Shown one piece after another: positions 46,265 through 54,567 of a DNA stretch of 64,000 nucleotides. Numbering within the stretch: the stretch's first letter is position 1; every line of letters starts with the position of its first letter. The translations under genes and the position numbers were made by a program. The notes under the pieces were generated by a model that saw only the letters and a list, made by a program, of their open reading frames with translations, was not told the origin of the DNA and searched no databases. Origin of the DNA: Bog-752 sp963799395. GTDB taxonomy: Bacteria > Actinomycetota > Thermoleophilia > UBA2241. The stretch lies in assembly GCA_963799395.1 (NCBI GenBank), contig CAWCWZ010000071.1:102391-166390 (forward strand), given 5' to 3'.

Positions 46265-47867
46265 ATGTTCGCCGTCGACCGCAGGCTCAAGCTTACCACC
46301 CTGTTCACCATGTGTTTCGCCCTGTTCATGGCCATGCTCGACAACACGGTCGTGAACGTGGCCCTGCCCACCATCCAGCGCGACTTCGGCTCCGGAGTCT
46401 CGGGCCTGCAGTGGATCATCTCGGCCTACACGCTGTTCTTCGCCAGCCTGATGCTCACGGGCGGCACGCTCGGCGATCTCTACGGTCGCAAACGGCTCTT
46501 CCTCATCGGGCTCGTCGTCTTCTCGAGCGGCTCGCTGCTGTGCGGTCTCGCCCCGTCGCTGCACTGGCTGGTCGCGGGTCGCGCCGTTCAGGGCATCGGC
46601 GCGGCGGCGCTGCTGCCGGGCACCCTGTCGATCCTCATCACCACCTTCCCCGACCCCAAGGAGCGCGCCCAGGCGATCGGGCTGTGGGCCGGCGTCTCCG
46701 GCCTGGCCCTGGCCGCGGGCCCCGTCATCGGCGGCGTGCTGGTCGACACGCTGGGCTGGCAGAGCGTGTTCTTCATCAACGTGCCGATCGGCGTCCTCGC
46801 CTTTGTCGTGGCGCTGCGTACGGTGCGGGAGTCGTCCAACCCCGAGGGTCGCACGCTCGACCTGCCGGGCCAGGGCCTTGCCGTGCTCTCGCTGGGCTCG
46901 CTGGTGTACGCATTGATCGAGGCCAACAACTACGGCTGGACCTCGCCGCTGATCCTCACCCTGTTCGCCGTGGGCATCGTCACGCCAGCTCGCCTTCCTC
47001 TCGGTCGAGACGCGCTCCAAGAGCCCCATGCTGCCGCTGCGGTTCTTCCGCAACCCGACCTTCGCCGCCGGCTCGATGGTCGCTGGGCTGATCAGCTTCG
47101 GCATGTTCGGCATCTTCTTCTTCCTCACGCTCTACTGGCAGAACATCCAGGGCTACTCGGCGCTGCAGATGGGTCTGCGCGTCCTGCCGCTGACGGCGGC
47201 CATCATCGTCACGGCGCCGCTCGCGGGGCAGATCGCCGGACGGATCGGTTCGCGCTGGCCCATGACCTTCGGCATGACGATGGCCGCCGTGGGCATGCTG
47301 CTGCTCGAACGGACCACGCCGACCACGCCCTACAGCGCGCTCTGGTGGAACCTGCTGATGCTCGGCGTCGGCATGGGCAGCGTGATGGCGCCGATGACGG
47401 CCGCGGTGACCTCGACCGTGCCGCGTGCCCGGGCCGGCATGGCCTCGGGCACGACCAACGCCACCCGCGAGGTCGGCGGCGTCTTCGGCATCGCCCTGCT
47501 CGGCGCGATCGTCACTCACTGGTTCGCCTCCAGTCTGTCGGGCTCGCTCGGTGCGCTCTCTCTGCCGGAGGCGGCGAAGCGCCAGATCGTCGCTCTCGCC
47601 AGCCACGGCGGCGCGACGGCGGCCGGCAGCGTGCCCAGGACGATCGACCCGAACCTCGTCCACCGGACGATCGACAACTCGTTCGTCTACGGCATCCACA
47701 TCGCCCTCGGCGTGTCGGCCGCGGCCCTGCTCTGCGGGGCCGTGCTGTCGGCGGTGTTCGTCGGCCGCGGCTCGGTCGCCCGGGAGGAGACGGTCGCGAC
47801 GTCGCCCGCCGTCGAGGCCCAGCCGCTCGCCGCCGTTGACGGGGTTCGCGAGGGGGAGGCCGCCTGA
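46265..47867 (+). CDS. MFS drug:H+ antiporter, DHA2 (14-helix) family (one indel)
   Basis: About 534 residues. Motif LDNTVVNVALPTIQRDF in helix 1, GTLGDLYGRKRLFLIG (motif A) and GPVIGGVLVDTLGW (motif C of antiporters) mark the EmrB/QacA family. An extra base near 46,985 shifts the frame between ...LTLFAVGIV and LAFLSVETRSKSPM. Start ATG 46,265 after GCGGAGGG. Substrates of this family are usually lipophilic drugs or dyes; none can be assigned. No regulator gene sits beside it. Confidence 0.9.
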
Positions 47868-47962
47868 GGGAGCCCCCGCTGTGCCGGGAGCCCGCAGGGC
47901 TCCAGTCCGCCGTTCGCACTGCCGATACATGGGCGCACCGTCGCACGAGCGGGCTGGGAGGC

Positions 47963-50113
47963 ATGGCAGAGGCACCACCGAACGCAGACGAGCTCGACCG
48001 GCAGCCGACCGGTCTGCTGCGGGACCCCTCCTCGCACGTGGACACGCTGCTCGCCCTGACCGACCTCGTCAACGAGGATCCCGAAGCCGCCGTGCGCCAG
48101 ATCGCCGGCGAGCTGCGCGACCTCACCGACTCGCGCTTGAGCGCCATCTACCTCGTCTCCGACGGCGTGCTCGTGCCGCTCACCGTCTGCTCGGGCGGCG
48201 AGTTCCTGTTCGGGCTCGGGGCGTGCGTCTGCCGCCTGGGCGATCACGCGGCCGCGACGGCCGTCCTCGATGCCGGCCTGCCGCTCGCGTTGCCCGACTA
48301 CGGGCTTCCGTCCTACCGGCGCGGCCAGGCCACCGCCGGCGACGACGACCGCCAGTACGCCTCGGCGCTGCTGCTGCCCCTGGCCGCGCGCGGCGAGGCC
48401 ATCGGTCTGGTCGAGCTGTGCGACACGGCGGTGCGCGACTACGGGTCGCATCGCAGCATCGCCGAGCGGCTCGCGAAGGTGGCGGCCGGGGCCGTGCTGC
48501 TGATCGGCGAGCGCCGCCGTCTCGAGGCGCGCGAGCGCGTCGCCGACGAGCTCATAGAGCTCGGCGACGCCGTCGCCCGCGCCGGTACGCTGGCAGAGCT
48601 CGTGCGCCCGATCGCGGCGCTGCTGCTCGCCTCGGTCGAGGCCGTCGACTGCGAGATCTGGCGGCTCGAGGGCGGACACATGACCTGTCTCGCCAGCGTC
48701 GACGATCAGGGCTGGAACGAAGCGACGGTGGGCGCGAGCTTCGAGGTGGCCGACTACCCCTGGTACCTGACGGCGTTCGAGGCTCGGACGGCGAAGGTCT
48801 TCACGCCCGACGATGGTCTCGCCCCGGCGCCGTTCGGCAGCAAGACGGCACGGGGCCGCGGCTACCGCAGCACGCTCTCGCTACCGCTTGTGGCCGACGG
48901 TCGCTCGCTGGGCTGCGTCGACCTCCACGATCGCCGCGAACGCGACTTCGCCGAGACGCTCGAGTTCGCGCGCGGCGTCAGCACGCTGCTCGCGGGAGCG
49001 TTCCACAAGGCGGTCATCGGAGAGGAGCTGGAGCAGCGCGAGGCCGATCTGCGCACGATGCGCGAGGTCGGCGAGACGCTCGTCACGGCGGCTACGCTCG
49101 AGGTCGCGCTGAACGTGGTGGCTCGCGCGGCCGCCCTCGCCCTCGACCTGCCGGTCTGCGTCATAGACGAGTATGTCGAGGAGATCGACAGCCTGGTCAC
49201 CCGGGCGCTCTACGAGACGCAGACCGACGAGGACTACGCGGGGCTCGGCATGCCGACCCGGCTCGACGAGCAGCCCGGCGACCGGGCGATCCTCGAGGGC
49301 GGCGTCGTGACGATCGAGCAGATCTCGGACCGCGATCTCAACCCGGCGACCCGCGAGTCGATGGAGCTCGAGGGCGAGAAGACCTGCCTGAACGTACCGC
49401 TCCTGTTTCGGGGCGTGCCGCTCGGCATCATGATGCTGCTCGCCACCGAAGAGGAACGGCAGTTCTCGGACCGCAATCTCGAGCTCGCCCGGGCGCTCGG
49501 CGCCCAGGCCGCCGTGGCCATCCAGAACGTGCGTCTGAGCCGGGCCGTCCAGCGTCACGCCGAAAGCGACGAGCTGACCGGCCTGGGCAACGCCGGCTTC
49601 GTGCGGCGGCGCCTCGCCCAGGAGGTCGCGCGCGCCCGGCGGCACGCCCTGCCGCTGTCGCTCGTGAGCATCGAGCTCGACGAGTTTCGCGCCTACCGCC
49701 TCGCGCACGGCCGGCCGGCCGCCAACGATCTCCTGCGCGGCGTCGGCGGTCTCGTCGCCGCGCTCCTCCACGCCGACATCGACGTGGCCGGGCGCTACGG
49801 CGGCCACAGGTTCGTCATCGTGCTGCCCAACACGCCGCTGCACGATTCGGGCGCGGCGCCGCTCGGCGAGGGCGGCGGCCCCCACGACGGAGGGGCTGCC
49901 GCCTTCGCCGAGCGCCTCCGCGACCAGGTCTCCGCCCTCGCGACCGGCACGGGCGGCGCGCGACCGGCGCGGCGGGCGACCATCAGCGCGGGGGTCGCCG
50001 AGCTCGGTCCCGAGATGGCCGACGGCGACGCTCTGCTGGCGGCCGCCGACGCGGCTCAGGCGCTGGCCCGCGGCAGCGGCGGCGACTCGGTCCAGATCTA
50101 CACGCCCGGGTGA
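47963..50113 (+). CDS. triple-GAF sensor with degenerate GGDEF domain
   Basis: 716 residues, soluble. GAF-like domains cover roughly 25-180, 190-350 and 360-525, and a GGDEF domain follows from about 535. DELTGLGN (536-543) keeps the metal/substrate entry motif of diguanylate cyclases, but the signature loop is RYGGHRF at 611-617, i.e. GGHRF instead of GGDEF, so cyclase activity is doubtful; it may bind GTP or regulate through the GAF domains. A Gly-rich insertion (APLGEGGGPHDGGAA) lies after the loop. Start ATG 47,963 after GGGAGG. The frame is intact over 2.15 kb. Confidence 0.87.
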   Translation: MAEAPPNADELDRQPTGLLRDPSSHVDTLLALTDLVNEDPEAAVRQIAGELRDLTDSRLSAIYLVSDGVLVPLTVCSGGEFLFGLGACVCRLGDHAAATAVLDAGLPLALPDYGLPSYRRGQATAGDDDRQYASALLLPLAARGEAIGLVELCDTAVRDYGSHRSIAERLAKVAAGAVLLIGERRRLEARERVADELIELGDAVARAGTLAELVRPIAALLLASVEAVDCEIWRLEGGHMTCLASVDDQGWNEATVGASFEVADYPWYLTAFEARTAKVFTPDDGLAPAPFGSKTARGRGYRSTLSLPLVADGRSLGCVDLHDRRERDFAETLEFARGVSTLLAGAFHKAVIGEELEQREADLRTMREVGETLVTAATLEVALNVVARAAALALDLPVCVIDEYVEEIDSLVTRALYETQTDEDYAGLGMPTRLDEQPGDRAILEGGVVTIEQISDRDLNPATRESMELEGEKTCLNVPLLFRGVPLGIMMLLATEEERQFSDRNLELARALGAQAAVAIQNVRLSRAVQRHAESDELTGLGNAGFVRRRLAQEVARARRHALPLSLVSIELDEFRAYRLAHGRPAANDLLRGVGGLVAALLHADIDVAGRYGGHRFVIVLPNTPLHDSGAAPLGEGGGPHDGGAAAFAERLRDQVSALATGTGGARPARRATISAGVAELGPEMADGDALLAAADAAQALARGSGGDSVQIYTPG

Positions 50114-50132
50114 GACGCCGGGCGCGACGCGT

Positions 50133-51203
50133 CTAGCGCAGCGACTCGATGAGCTCGGCCGGCGGCGGGCCGACGGTGTCCCAGTCGAACTCCTCGCCGA
50201 TGCGTCGCAGCCGCGACCGCGTCGCCGTGTCGCACAGGGCTCCGGCAACGCCGTTCTCGAAGACCCAGCGCGGTTCGGCCCCCAGGTAGCCGGCCATGGC
50301 GTAGTCGAGGGTCAGGTCGGTGGCGAACAGGGCGGGGTCGTCGGTCGAGATGGAGCAGCGTACACCGGCGGCCCTGAGGGCGCGCAGCGGATGCTCGTCG
50401 AGCGCGGCGACGACCCGCGTGCGCAGGTTCGAGACCGGTGTCACGTCGAGCACGATGCCGCGCTGCGCGAGCTCGACCACGAGCGCCGGGTCTTCGACGG
50501 CGCGGATACCGTGGCGGATGCGGTCGGCGTGCAGGGCGGAGAGGGCGCCGCGGATCGAGGCCGGTCCGGCGGCCTCGCCGGCGTGAGGCACCGAGCCGAG
50601 GCCCAGTGAGCGGGCGAGTCCGAAAGCGCCGGCAAACGGTTCGGGGGGGTTCTCGGGCCCGCCGAGGCCGACGGCCACCACGCCGCGGTCGCGGTAGCGG
50701 GCGCACCAGGCGACGGTCTCCTCGGCGATCCCCGGACTGAACGCGCGGGTGAGGTCGGGCGTGAGGTTGATCTGGACGCCCGAGCGTTCGCGGGCCTCCT
50801 GGACGCCGTCGCAGTAGCCTTCGAAGACCTCCTCCCAGGCGACGCCGCGAGCGGCCGGCTCGGCCGGCGAGAAGATGCCCTCGATGTAGACGGCGCCGAG
50901 GTCGGCGGCCTCGGCCGCATAGTCGACGACGACCCGGCGGAAGTCGTCGGCGGTCTGCAGAGCCGGGGTCGTGGCCATCCAGACCGACAGAAAATGGGGG
51001 AAGTCGCGGAACCGGCAGAGCTCGGCCAGACCCTCGACGCTGTCGGCCGGTAGTCGGTAGCCGTTGCGGCGGGCGATGGCGAGCAGCGTCGCCGGTCGCA
51101 CGGTGGCCTCGAGATGCACGTGGAGCTCGATCTTGGGAAACGCCGGCGCCGTACCAGACGCCGCGGCCGCAGGTCCTGACCCGGTGGGGATGGTTGACGA
51201 CAC
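50133..51203 (-). CDS. add: adenosine deaminase family protein
   Basis: 356 residues. Zn ligands are the HxH pair in ELHVHLE (H28 and H30), HAGE holds the next His and catalytic Glu, RIRHGIR the substrate His, and SISTDDP the final Zn Asp pair. It deaminates adenosine, deoxyadenosine or a related aminopurine. The start is GTG 51,203 behind GAAGGGAG. Its stop lies 19 bp from the GAF-GGDEF stop, so the two genes converge. A role in purine salvage with the nucleosidase at 5064 is plausible. Confidence 0.9.
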   Translation of the reverse strand: MSSTIPTGSGPAAAASGTAPAFPKIELHVHLEATVRPATLLAIARRNGYRLPADSVEGLAELCRFRDFPHFLSVWMATTPALQTADDFRRVVVDYAAEAADLGAVYIEGIFSPAEPAARGVAWEEVFEGYCDGVQEARERSGVQINLTPDLTRAFSPGIAEETVAWCARYRDRGVVAVGLGGPENPPEPFAGAFGLARSLGLGSVPHAGEAAGPASIRGALSALHADRIRHGIRAVEDPALVVELAQRGIVLDVTPVSNLRTRVVAALDEHPLRALRAAGVRCSISTDDPALFATDLTLDYAMAGYLGAEPRWVFENGVAGALCDTATRSRLRRIGEEFDWDTVGPPPAELIESLR

Positions 51204-51520
51204 GCCGCTCCCTTCGCCGTTGCCGGTAGCTTATCGCGGCGGCGGCCGTGCCGGCGAGGGCCGCCGGCGGCCGGGGCGAGAAGAAGTGGTGCTGTTCCGT
51301 CGGATCCGGGGAAGCGATAGCATGGACCCCGATATGCCCGGCAACGACACGGCACCCGGCGATCCCCAGCAGCGCGCTCCGCGGCCGCCGCGGCCGCAAG
51401 GCGGGCCGCACGAGCGGGATTCGGCGCGGGAGACGGGTGCGGCGCGAGACCGGTCGGGCGAGGCGAGCGAGCCGCGTTCGGCCGCCCGCCGCCGGGCCCG
51501 CCGCCGGGCTCTCCGCACTC
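51204..51520. other. divergent intergenic region, possibly coding an N-terminal extension
   Basis: It contains the promoters of add (minus) and the flippase-like gene (plus). From ATG 51,322, preceded by GGGGAAG, a frame reads MDPDMPGNDTAP and a Pro/Arg-rich stretch up to ARRRALRT at about 51,518, one base out of frame with the next gene. With one indel it would be a disordered 66-residue extension of that gene. No RNA gene or repeat seen. Confidence 0.45.
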
Positions 51521-52531
51521 ATGAAGAGGCTGCCGCTGCGCCAGATCCTCGTCTTCGGGATCGCCATCGTCGGCCTGTACTTCGTGTGGCCGCAGCTCGT
51601 CAATCTCTTCTCGCAACTGCCCCAACTGCGCGGCATCCTGTGGCTCTGGTTCGTCCTCATGGGCCTGCTCGAGGCGGGCAGCTTCGTCTGCGCCTGGGGT
51701 CTGATGCGCCTTGCCCTGAACGAACCGAGCTGGTACCTGATCGCCACGGCCCAGCTCGCCAGCAACGCGGTGAGCCGTCTCATTCCCGGCGGCGCGGCCT
51801 CGGGCGGCACGGCCAGCTACCAGTTGTTCACCGCCACCGGAGCGCCGCCCGAACGGGTCGTGTCCGGCCTCACCGCCACCACGCTGATCTCGACCGCCGT
51901 CCTGTTCAGTCTGCCGGTCCTGTCGCTGCCGGCCGTCCTGTTCGGCGGGGCGGCGGTCGACCGCACGCTGCTGCGCGCCCTCACCTACGGGATGATCGTC
52001 TTCGCCCTCATTCTGGCGGCCGGCGCCGTCGGCCTGTTCACCGACCGTCCCCTGCAGGCGGTGGGCACGCTGGTACAGCGGGCGCGCAACCGCCTGCTGC
52101 GTCGCCGCGAGCCCATGCACGGGCTGCCCGATCGACTGGTCGACGAGCGCGATCTCATCAAGAACATGCTCGGCCGGCGCTGGTGGGAGGCGCTGCCTTA
52201 CGCCGCCGGCAACTGGCTGCTCGACTACAGCGCGCTGCTTGCGGCGCTCGCCGCCACCGGCGCGCGGCCGCGGGCCTCCCTCGTGCTGCTCGCCTACGTC
52301 GTCGCGGCGCTGCTCGGCATGGTGCCGATCACACCCGGCGGGCTCGGCTTCGTCGAAGTCGGCCTGGTCGCCACGCTGGGACTGGCGGGCGTCGGGGTCG
52401 CCGATGCGACCCTGGGCACGCTCGCCTACCGCCTCGTCTCGTTCTGGATGCCGATCCCGACGGGCGGGGTCGCCTACGTGCTCTACCGGCGGCGGTACGG
52501 CGCGAAGACCGTGCCACCGGCCGACGGCTAG
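51521..52531 (+). CDS. flippase-like membrane protein (UPF0104 / MprF-type transmembrane domain)
   Basis: 336 residues from ATG 51,521 with about eight membrane helices. SNAVSRLIPGGAASGGTASYQ and MVPITPGGLGFVEVGLV (cores IPGGAASGG and ITPGGLGFVE) are the two hallmark repeats of the lysylphosphatidylglycerol synthase transmembrane/flippase-like family. There is no synthase domain. ATG 51,521 has no ribosome binding site, so the true start may be 51,322 after an indel. The FGGY kinase starts 17 nt after its stop, suggesting an operon. Proposed role: lipid-linked substrate translocation at the envelope. Confidence 0.82.
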   Translation: MKRLPLRQILVFGIAIVGLYFVWPQLVNLFSQLPQLRGILWLWFVLMGLLEAGSFVCAWGLMRLALNEPSWYLIATAQLASNAVSRLIPGGAASGGTASYQLFTATGAPPERVVSGLTATTLISTAVLFSLPVLSLPAVLFGGAAVDRTLLRALTYGMIVFALILAAGAVGLFTDRPLQAVGTLVQRARNRLLRRREPMHGLPDRLVDERDLIKNMLGRRWWEALPYAAGNWLLDYSALLAALAATGARPRASLVLLAYVVAALLGMVPITPGGLGFVEVGLVATLGLAGVGVADATLGTLAYRLVSFWMPIPTGGVAYVLYRRRYGAKTVPPADG

Positions 52532-52547
52532 AGTCGAGAGCGGCGAC

Positions 52548-54094
52548 ATGGGCGCCGAGCTCGTCCTGGGGATCGACCTCGGCTCGACGACGAGCAAGGC
52601 CGCCCTCGTCTCCCTGGACGGCCGCATCGTCGCCCTCGAAGAGGTGGCCCACGGGATCTCGCGGCCGCGGCCTGGCTGGGCCGAACAGGACCCCGAGACG
52701 GTCTGGTGGGCCGATGTCGTCGCCCTCTGCCGGCGGTTGCTGCCGCCCGTCGGCGGCGGCCACGTGGTGGCCGCCGCCGCCAGTGCTCTGGGCCCGTGCC
52801 TCGTGCCGGCCGACGCCGCCGGCCGCCCCCTGCGGCCGGCCATCCTCTACGGCATCGACACGCGCGCGGTGGCCGAGATCGAGGAGCTCGACGAGCGGCT
52901 CGGGGCGGCCGCCATCATCGCCCGCTGCGGCTCGCCGCTCACCACCCAGGCCGTGGGGCCGAAGCTCGCCTGGTTGGCTCGCCACGAGCCCGAGGTGCTG
53001 CGCGCCACGCGGCGCCTGTTCACGGCGAGCTCGTTTCTCGTGCATCGTCTGACCGGCGAGTACGTGCTCGACCACCACTCGGCCAGCCAGTGCGTGCCCA
53101 TGTACGACGTGCGGACGAACACCTGGATCGACGAGTGGGCCGCCGCGGCGGCCGGCGGCCTGCCGTTGCCGCCGCTCCCGCCGCTGCGCTGGGCCCAGGA
53201 GCCCGCCGGCGTCGTCAGCGCCGAGGCGGCGGCGGCGACCGGGCTGCCCGCGGGCATCCCGGTCGCCGCCGGCACGATCGACTCGCTGGCCGAAGCGTTC
53301 GGCGCCGGTGTCCGCCGCCCCGGCGAGCTGCTGCTGGCCTACGGCACGACCATGTTCATGGCCGAGGTGATGACCGCCGCCCGCCCCGACCCGCGGCTGT
53401 GGAGCCCGGCGAGCTTCGTCGCCGGTTCGCGTAACCTGGCGGCCGGCACCGCGACGGCCGGCGCTCTGCTCGCCTGGGTGCGAGACCTGACCGGCGCAGC
53501 CGACTTCGCGGCGCTGACCGCCGCGGCGCGCGACCTGCCGCCCGGCGCCGCCGGGGTCGTGATGCTGCCCTACTTCTCCGGTGAGCGCGCCCCGCTGTTC
53601 GACTCGCGAGCCCGCGGCGTGATCGCCGGGCTCACCGTGGCGCACACGCCCGGCCACCTGTTCCGCGCGGCGCTCGAGGCCATCGCCTTCGCCGTGCGTC
53701 ACAACCTCGACGTCATGCGCGAGGCCGGCGGCCGCCGCTGCGGTTCGTGGCCTCCGACGCCGGGCTCAAGGGCGAGCTGTGGCCGCAGATCGTGAGCGAC
53801 GTCACCGGGCTCGAGCAGGACGTCCTGGCGGCGCCGGCCGTGGCCACAGTGGGCAGCGCCCTGCTCGCCGCCATCGCCGCCGGGCACGCCGACCTGGCCA
53901 CCGACTGGAGCGGACGGCGCGTCACCGTCGCGCCCGAGCCCGCCGTCTCGGGCGCCTACGACGAGCCGTACCGGATCTATCGCGAGCTGTACCCCGCGAC
54001 TCGCGAGCTTCAGCACGCGCTGGCCGATCTCGCCGGCGGCGCCGGCGAGGCCGACGCGCGAGGCGTCCCCGACGGATGGCCTCCTGTTAGGTAA
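52548..54094 (+). CDS. FGGY-family carbohydrate kinase, xylulokinase-like (one indel)
   Basis: About 515 residues. LGIDLGSTTSKAALVSLDG is the N-terminal phosphate-binding motif, WAEQDPETVWW and GTIDSLAEAFGAG follow, and PYFSGERAPLFD marks the C-terminal domain. An extra or missing base near 53,745 breaks the frame after MREAGG; the other frame continues with RFVASDAGLKGELWPQIVSDVTG, a standard FGGY helix (core SDVTG). Sugar specificity is open: xylulose, ribulose or a polyol are all possible. Start ATG 52,548 with GAGAG upstream. Confidence 0.85.
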
Positions 54095-54120
54095 CGGTGA
54101 ACCGTCGAGAGGGGTCACCG
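54095..54120 (+). terminator. small hairpin after the FGGY kinase gene
   Basis: CGGTGA (54,095-54,100) pairs with TCACCG (54,115-54,120), immediately after the TAA stop. The stem is short, with no T-run; it could attenuate rather than terminate. Confidence 0.3.
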
Positions 54121-54195
54121 ATTTCGGGTAGTACCGACTTTCAGGCCGCACCTCTATCGATGTGCCGGGCCACCCAGGGATCCGAGGAGGCAGCT

Positions 54196-54567
54196 ATGGG
54201 AGACGTGAGGGAACGGTTCTTCGAGGAGCTCGGCAAGCAAGGGCACGTGCCGTTGCTGGAAGCGACATCCGGCACGGTACTCATGGAGATCAAGGACGAC
54301 GACCGGCGGGAGCGCTGGTATGTGACCATCCATCGCGGCGACGTCGGCGTGTCTCACGAGGGCGCGGCCCCCGACTGCGTCATCAAGACGGACGGCAGTA
54401 CGTTCGACGCCATCGTGGCGGGCGAGACGAGCACCATGCCGGCGGTGCTGCGCGGCCTTCTCGAAGTCGAAGGCAAGGTGGGTCTCCTGGTGGCCTTGCA
54501 GGCGGTGTTCAAGCCCTCGACGGGGACCGCGGAACACACCGCCGGATACGCCAGGAGGCAGGCATGA
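54196..54567 (+). CDS. SCP2 sterol-transfer-like domain protein
   Basis: 123 residues forming a single SCP2-type fold: TVLMEIKDDDRRERWYVTIH, an acidic DCVIKTDGSTFDAIVAGE segment and a C-terminal helix (core KVGLLVALQAVF). Such domains bind lipids or other hydrophobic ligands. GGAGG precedes ATG 54,196. Its stop overlaps the next start by ATGA, so it is coupled to a glycogen-debranching enzyme, an unusual partner. Soluble; no signal peptide. Confidence 0.8.
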   Translation: MGDVRERFFEELGKQGHVPLLEATSGTVLMEIKDDDRRERWYVTIHRGDVGVSHEGAAPDCVIKTDGSTFDAIVAGETSTMPAVLRGLLEVEGKVGLLVALQAVFKPSTGTAEHTAGYARRQA

